Below are positions 61,827-64,000 of a stretch of DNA of 64,000 nt, piece after piece (the first letter of the stretch is position 1; each line of letters starts with the position of its first letter). A model generated the notes under the pieces. It saw nothing but the letters and a program-made list of their open reading frames with translations. It was not told the origin of the DNA and made no database searches. The position numbers were made by a program, and so were the translations under genes. The DNA comes from Ferruginibacter sp. (GTDB lineage Bacteria > Bacteroidota > Bacteroidia > Chitinophagales > Chitinophagaceae). Where the stretch lies: positions 1 to 64,000 of the forward strand of contig JABFQZ010000008.1 of the NCBI GenBank assembly GCA_013141435.1. Direction: 5' to 3'.

Positions 61827-62844
61827 AGTGTCTATTGTAGAGCTTTTTGTGGTGTTATTACAATTAGTTTTAATTTTTTATAGTTTTTTATGGCAAAATT
61901 TTGTTTTTGTGAAAGTGAAATTCATCATAATTTAAATTATAGATATTTCTTAAGGAAACTTCTAAAAACACAAATACTAATTTTATTGCAAAGAGCATAA
62001 AGAAAATTCACACAAAGATCACAAGAAATACTCCTTATTGTAAACTTTGTGGTTTTCAAACTGAATTTTTAGATATGCCTTAACTTAGATTCAAATGTTG
62101 TATGTTATAATATAATTGTATTTTCTATTCATACAAAATATTTAAACAAAGGCTAGGAATAAGTAAAAGTATTTTCAACAAAATAGTTATTGTTAACCTA
62201 ATCTTTTATTTACTTAATTTTATAAATTTAGAAAATTGGTTCCAATTTTTTTCCAAAAACTTTAAAATTTAAGACCATTTTATAAATCTTTTTAATCCAA
62301 AAGAAAATTTAGATATTTCACATACTGAAACAGTGATAACTACAAACCCAGTGATTTTAGTGGACAATTTAATTTTCAGAACGGTATTATTTGCTTTTAC
62401 ATAAATCAATTATAATAACACTTAGCTATTCCAAATCGAAATTACTATAACTAAAACCTTTACCTACTTAAAAAAACATGAAAATATTTAGAATGCTTAA
62501 AAGTTAGATTTTTAGTTATCATTATAGCAATTTTGGCCACTACAATTGTGTATATGGGTAAACGAAAATTTAAAATATGATAGAAAGCGAATTGAGGGTA
62601 CAAGGGAAATCTTTTATACTGATTATTCATTTTTGTTTTTTACAAAATGGTAGATTGTTGAACTAAAAGTACACCAGCTGCGGTGGACTGAGCGATGTAT
62701 GTATAAGCATGTGTGCCGATAGGCATACGCATGCTTATACATACGGAACAGCAAAGGAGACCGAACAAATGCCCACAATTGATTAAATGCTCACAGCACC
62801 AAAACATATACCAATAGTACATTTACTGCAAAAGCAATTATCCA
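61827..62844. other. Kilobase gap without an intact gene
   Basis: I find no supported gene here. Parts are visible. 61988-62025 has repeated GCAAAGAGC/CACAAAG-type phrases, with CACAAAG/CTTTGTG as an inverted pair at 62011 and 62045; such phrases recur in Bacteroidota intergenic DNA. At 62478-62580 a start codon is followed by a one-base shift into a membrane-helix-like peptide ('LVIIIAILATTIVYMG', stop at 62580), possibly a dead small membrane protein. A large hairpin lies at 62697. The G+C rises around 62670-62790 compared with the rest. Confidence 0.5.
62697..62744. repeat. Large hairpin in the tRNA-aspS gap
   Basis: GTATGTATAAGCATG (62697-62711) and its exact complement (62730-62744) form a perfect 15-bp stem. 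Inside, TGCC/GGCA adds four more pairs around a GATA tetraloop, with a small asymmetric bulge. There is no U-tract, so it is not a standard terminator. A minus-strand ORF drawn across it (62640-62822) looks spurious. Confidence 0.8.
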
Positions 62845-62876
62845 TTTCTGTAAAAACTACGATAGCCTTATCTTTG
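62845..62876 (+). promoter_or_regulatory. Promoter for aspS
   Basis: TATCTTTG at 62869-62876 is a perfect -7. TTTC at 62845-62848, 20 nt upstream, is a near -33. The ATG is 21 nt downstream. Confidence 0.6.
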
Positions 62877-62896
62877 TAGCTAAATAAGTTTAAGCA

Positions 62897-64000
62897 ATGT
62901 TTAGAACACACACTTGTGGTCAGTTAAAAATGACCGATGTAAATAATGAAGTAACCCTTGCAGGCTGGGTACAAACGGTACGTAAATTTGGAAGTATAAC
63001 TTTTGTTGATTTGAGAGATAGATATGGTATCACACAATTATTGTTTAACGAAAGCCTAAATGCAACCCTAGATGCAAACCCACTTGGTAGAGAGTATGTA
63101 TTACAAGTAAAAGGATTTGTAAGTGAGCGTAGTAACAAAAATGCAAACATAGCCACTGGCGATATTGAAATAGCTGTAAGCAGTTTTACTATTTTAAACA
63201 AATCGATAACCCCTCCATTTACTATACAAGATGATACCGATGGTGGTGATGAGTTGCGAATGAAATATAGGTTTTTGGACCTACGTAGAAATGCAGTAAA
63301 GAAAAATTTAGAACTACGCTATGCTGTAGGACGAAGTACCAGAAATTATTTACACGAAAATAATTTTATGGATATTGAAACTCCTTTTCTTATAAAAAGT
63401 ACTCCTGAAGGTGCTAGAGATTTTGTAGTGCCAAGCCGTATGAATGCTGGCGAATTTTATGCATTACCACAATCGCCTCAAACTTTTAAGCAGCTACTAA
63501 TGGTTAGTGGATACGACCGCTATTACCAAATTGTAAAATGTTTTAGAGACGAAGATTTGAGAGCCGATAGGCAACCAGAATTTACACAAATAGATTGCGA
63601 AATGTGCTTTGTAGAGCAAGAAGATATTTTGCAAATGTTTGAAGGGTTGGTACGCCGTATATTTAAAGATGTAAAAAATATAGACTACACCGAAACCATA
63701 GAGCGAATGACTTGGATGAATGCTATGTGGAATTTTGGTAATGATAAACCTGATATTAGGTTTGATATGAAGTTGTGCAATTTAAAATTTCCTTTGCACA
63801 CTTTTTCTGAACAATCTGATATTTCTGATTTGATAAACGGAGTAGATTTTAAAGTATTTGACGAAGCGGAAACTGTTATAGCCATTGCTGTACAAGGTTG
63901 TGCAAACTATACTCGTAAGCAAACAGATGAACTTACGGAGTGGGTAAAGCGACCACAAATAGGCATGAAAGGTTTGGTGTTTATTAAGTGTAATGAAGAT
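62897..64000 (+). CDS. aspS: Aspartyl-tRNA synthetase, 5' part (runs off the window)
   Basis: 368 residues are visible, with no stop before the window ends; bacterial AspRS is about 580-590. '[20 protein letters not shown]' starts the OB-fold anticodon-binding domain. '[10 protein letters not shown]' and '[20 protein letters not shown]' are class II motif 1 and the region after it. '[20 protein letters not shown]' is motif 2, and the GAD insert begins near residue 290. It charges tRNA-Asp, and the tRNA-Asp gene lies 1.1 kb upstream on the same strand. ATG 62897 with a promoter just before. Confidence 0.96.
   Translation, partial: MFRTHTCGQLKMTDVNNEVTLAGWVQTVRKFGSITFVDLRDRYGITQLLFNESLNATLDANPLGREYVLQVKGFVSERSNKNANIATGDIEIAVSSFTILNKSITPPFTIQDDTDGGDELRMKYRFLDLRRNAVKKNLELRYAVGRSTRNYLHENNFMDIETPFLIKSTPEGARDFVVPSRMNAGEFYALPQSPQTFKQLLMVSGYDRYYQIVKCFRDEDLRADRQPEFTQIDCEMCFVEQEDILQMFEGLVRRIFKDVKNIDYTETIERMTWMNAMWNFGNDKPDIRFDMKLCNLKFPLHTFSEQSDISDLINGVDFKVFDEAETVIAIAVQGCANYTRKQTDELTEWVKRPQIGMKGLVFIKCNED

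Noticed and set aside
62640..62822. 60-residue minus-strand ORF in the aspS gap
   Set aside because: It is drawn through the large palindrome, and Cys-rich low-complexity output suggests a spurious frame.

Overview
This 64 kb window looks like chromosomal DNA from a low-G+C member of the Bacteroidota, most plausibly near Chitinophagaceae. I infer that from several things: type IX secretion (T9SS) sorting domains, a FecI/FecR/STN regulatory cassette, HU-CCDC81 and DUF4295 proteins, a DUF2723 membrane glycosyltransferase, Bacteroidota-type promoters (TTTG, about 20 nt, then TAnnTTTG), weak Shine-Dalgarno signals and several TTG starts. No species call is possible from the sequence alone.

Layout. 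At 0-0.5 kb there is a decayed IS1380-like transposase fragment. At 0.5-14 kb lie housekeeping genes: DUF2723 transferase, murB, a DPP-IV-like peptidase, an S4 RNA-binding protein, a Prc-like protease, a phosphoesterase, a peroxiredoxin, a minimal T9SS-tail protein, and grpE-dnaJ. At 14.1-20.0 kb is an accessory island: two broken small genes, then a type III restriction-modification operon (mod, a BRO-N/DinD-like gene, res). At 20-23.5 kb is an ECF sigma / FecR / STN-domain operon whose last gene is a surface-repeat protein, not a TonB receptor. At 23.6-29.5 kb are korA (no korB beside it), an alpha/beta hydrolase, an arginase-fold protein with altered metal ligands, and a PBP4-type D,D-carboxypeptidase.

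At 29.6-40 kb is a block of exported or surface proteins: a PKD-repeat T9SS protein carrying a recent 561-bp internal duplication, an exported unknown, a GIGT-repeat glycine-rich protein, and a beta-helix T9SS protein. The last is divergent from a membrane-bound LuxR regulator, and phased GGGTAGT repeats lie between them. At 40-47.5 kb are ftsY, the rpmB-rpmG-DUF4295 ribosomal operon, and an envelope locus (TPR protein, beta-barrel, HU-CCDC81). At 47.7-54 kb are small metabolic and membrane genes (DoxX, thioesterase, surE, response regulator, class IV aminotransferase, photolyase, WalJ-like hydrolase). At 54-61.6 kb are a GNAT/FemAB-like protein, an M1 peptidase, a sugar-phosphate transferase with a Gfo/Idh/MocA oxidoreductase, and accA. 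At 61.7-64 kb are tRNA-Asp, a 1 kb gene-free stretch with a large hairpin, and the 5' part of aspS.

Beyond the genes, the intergenic DNA holds two repeat families that ordinary annotation would miss. One is arrays of degenerate 7-bp units ending just before the start codons of three unrelated plus-strand genes. The other is a dispersed element with an identical 22-bp core (three copies, at 7.0, 25.6 and 60.5 kb). I see no CRISPR array, prophage or complete insertion sequence.
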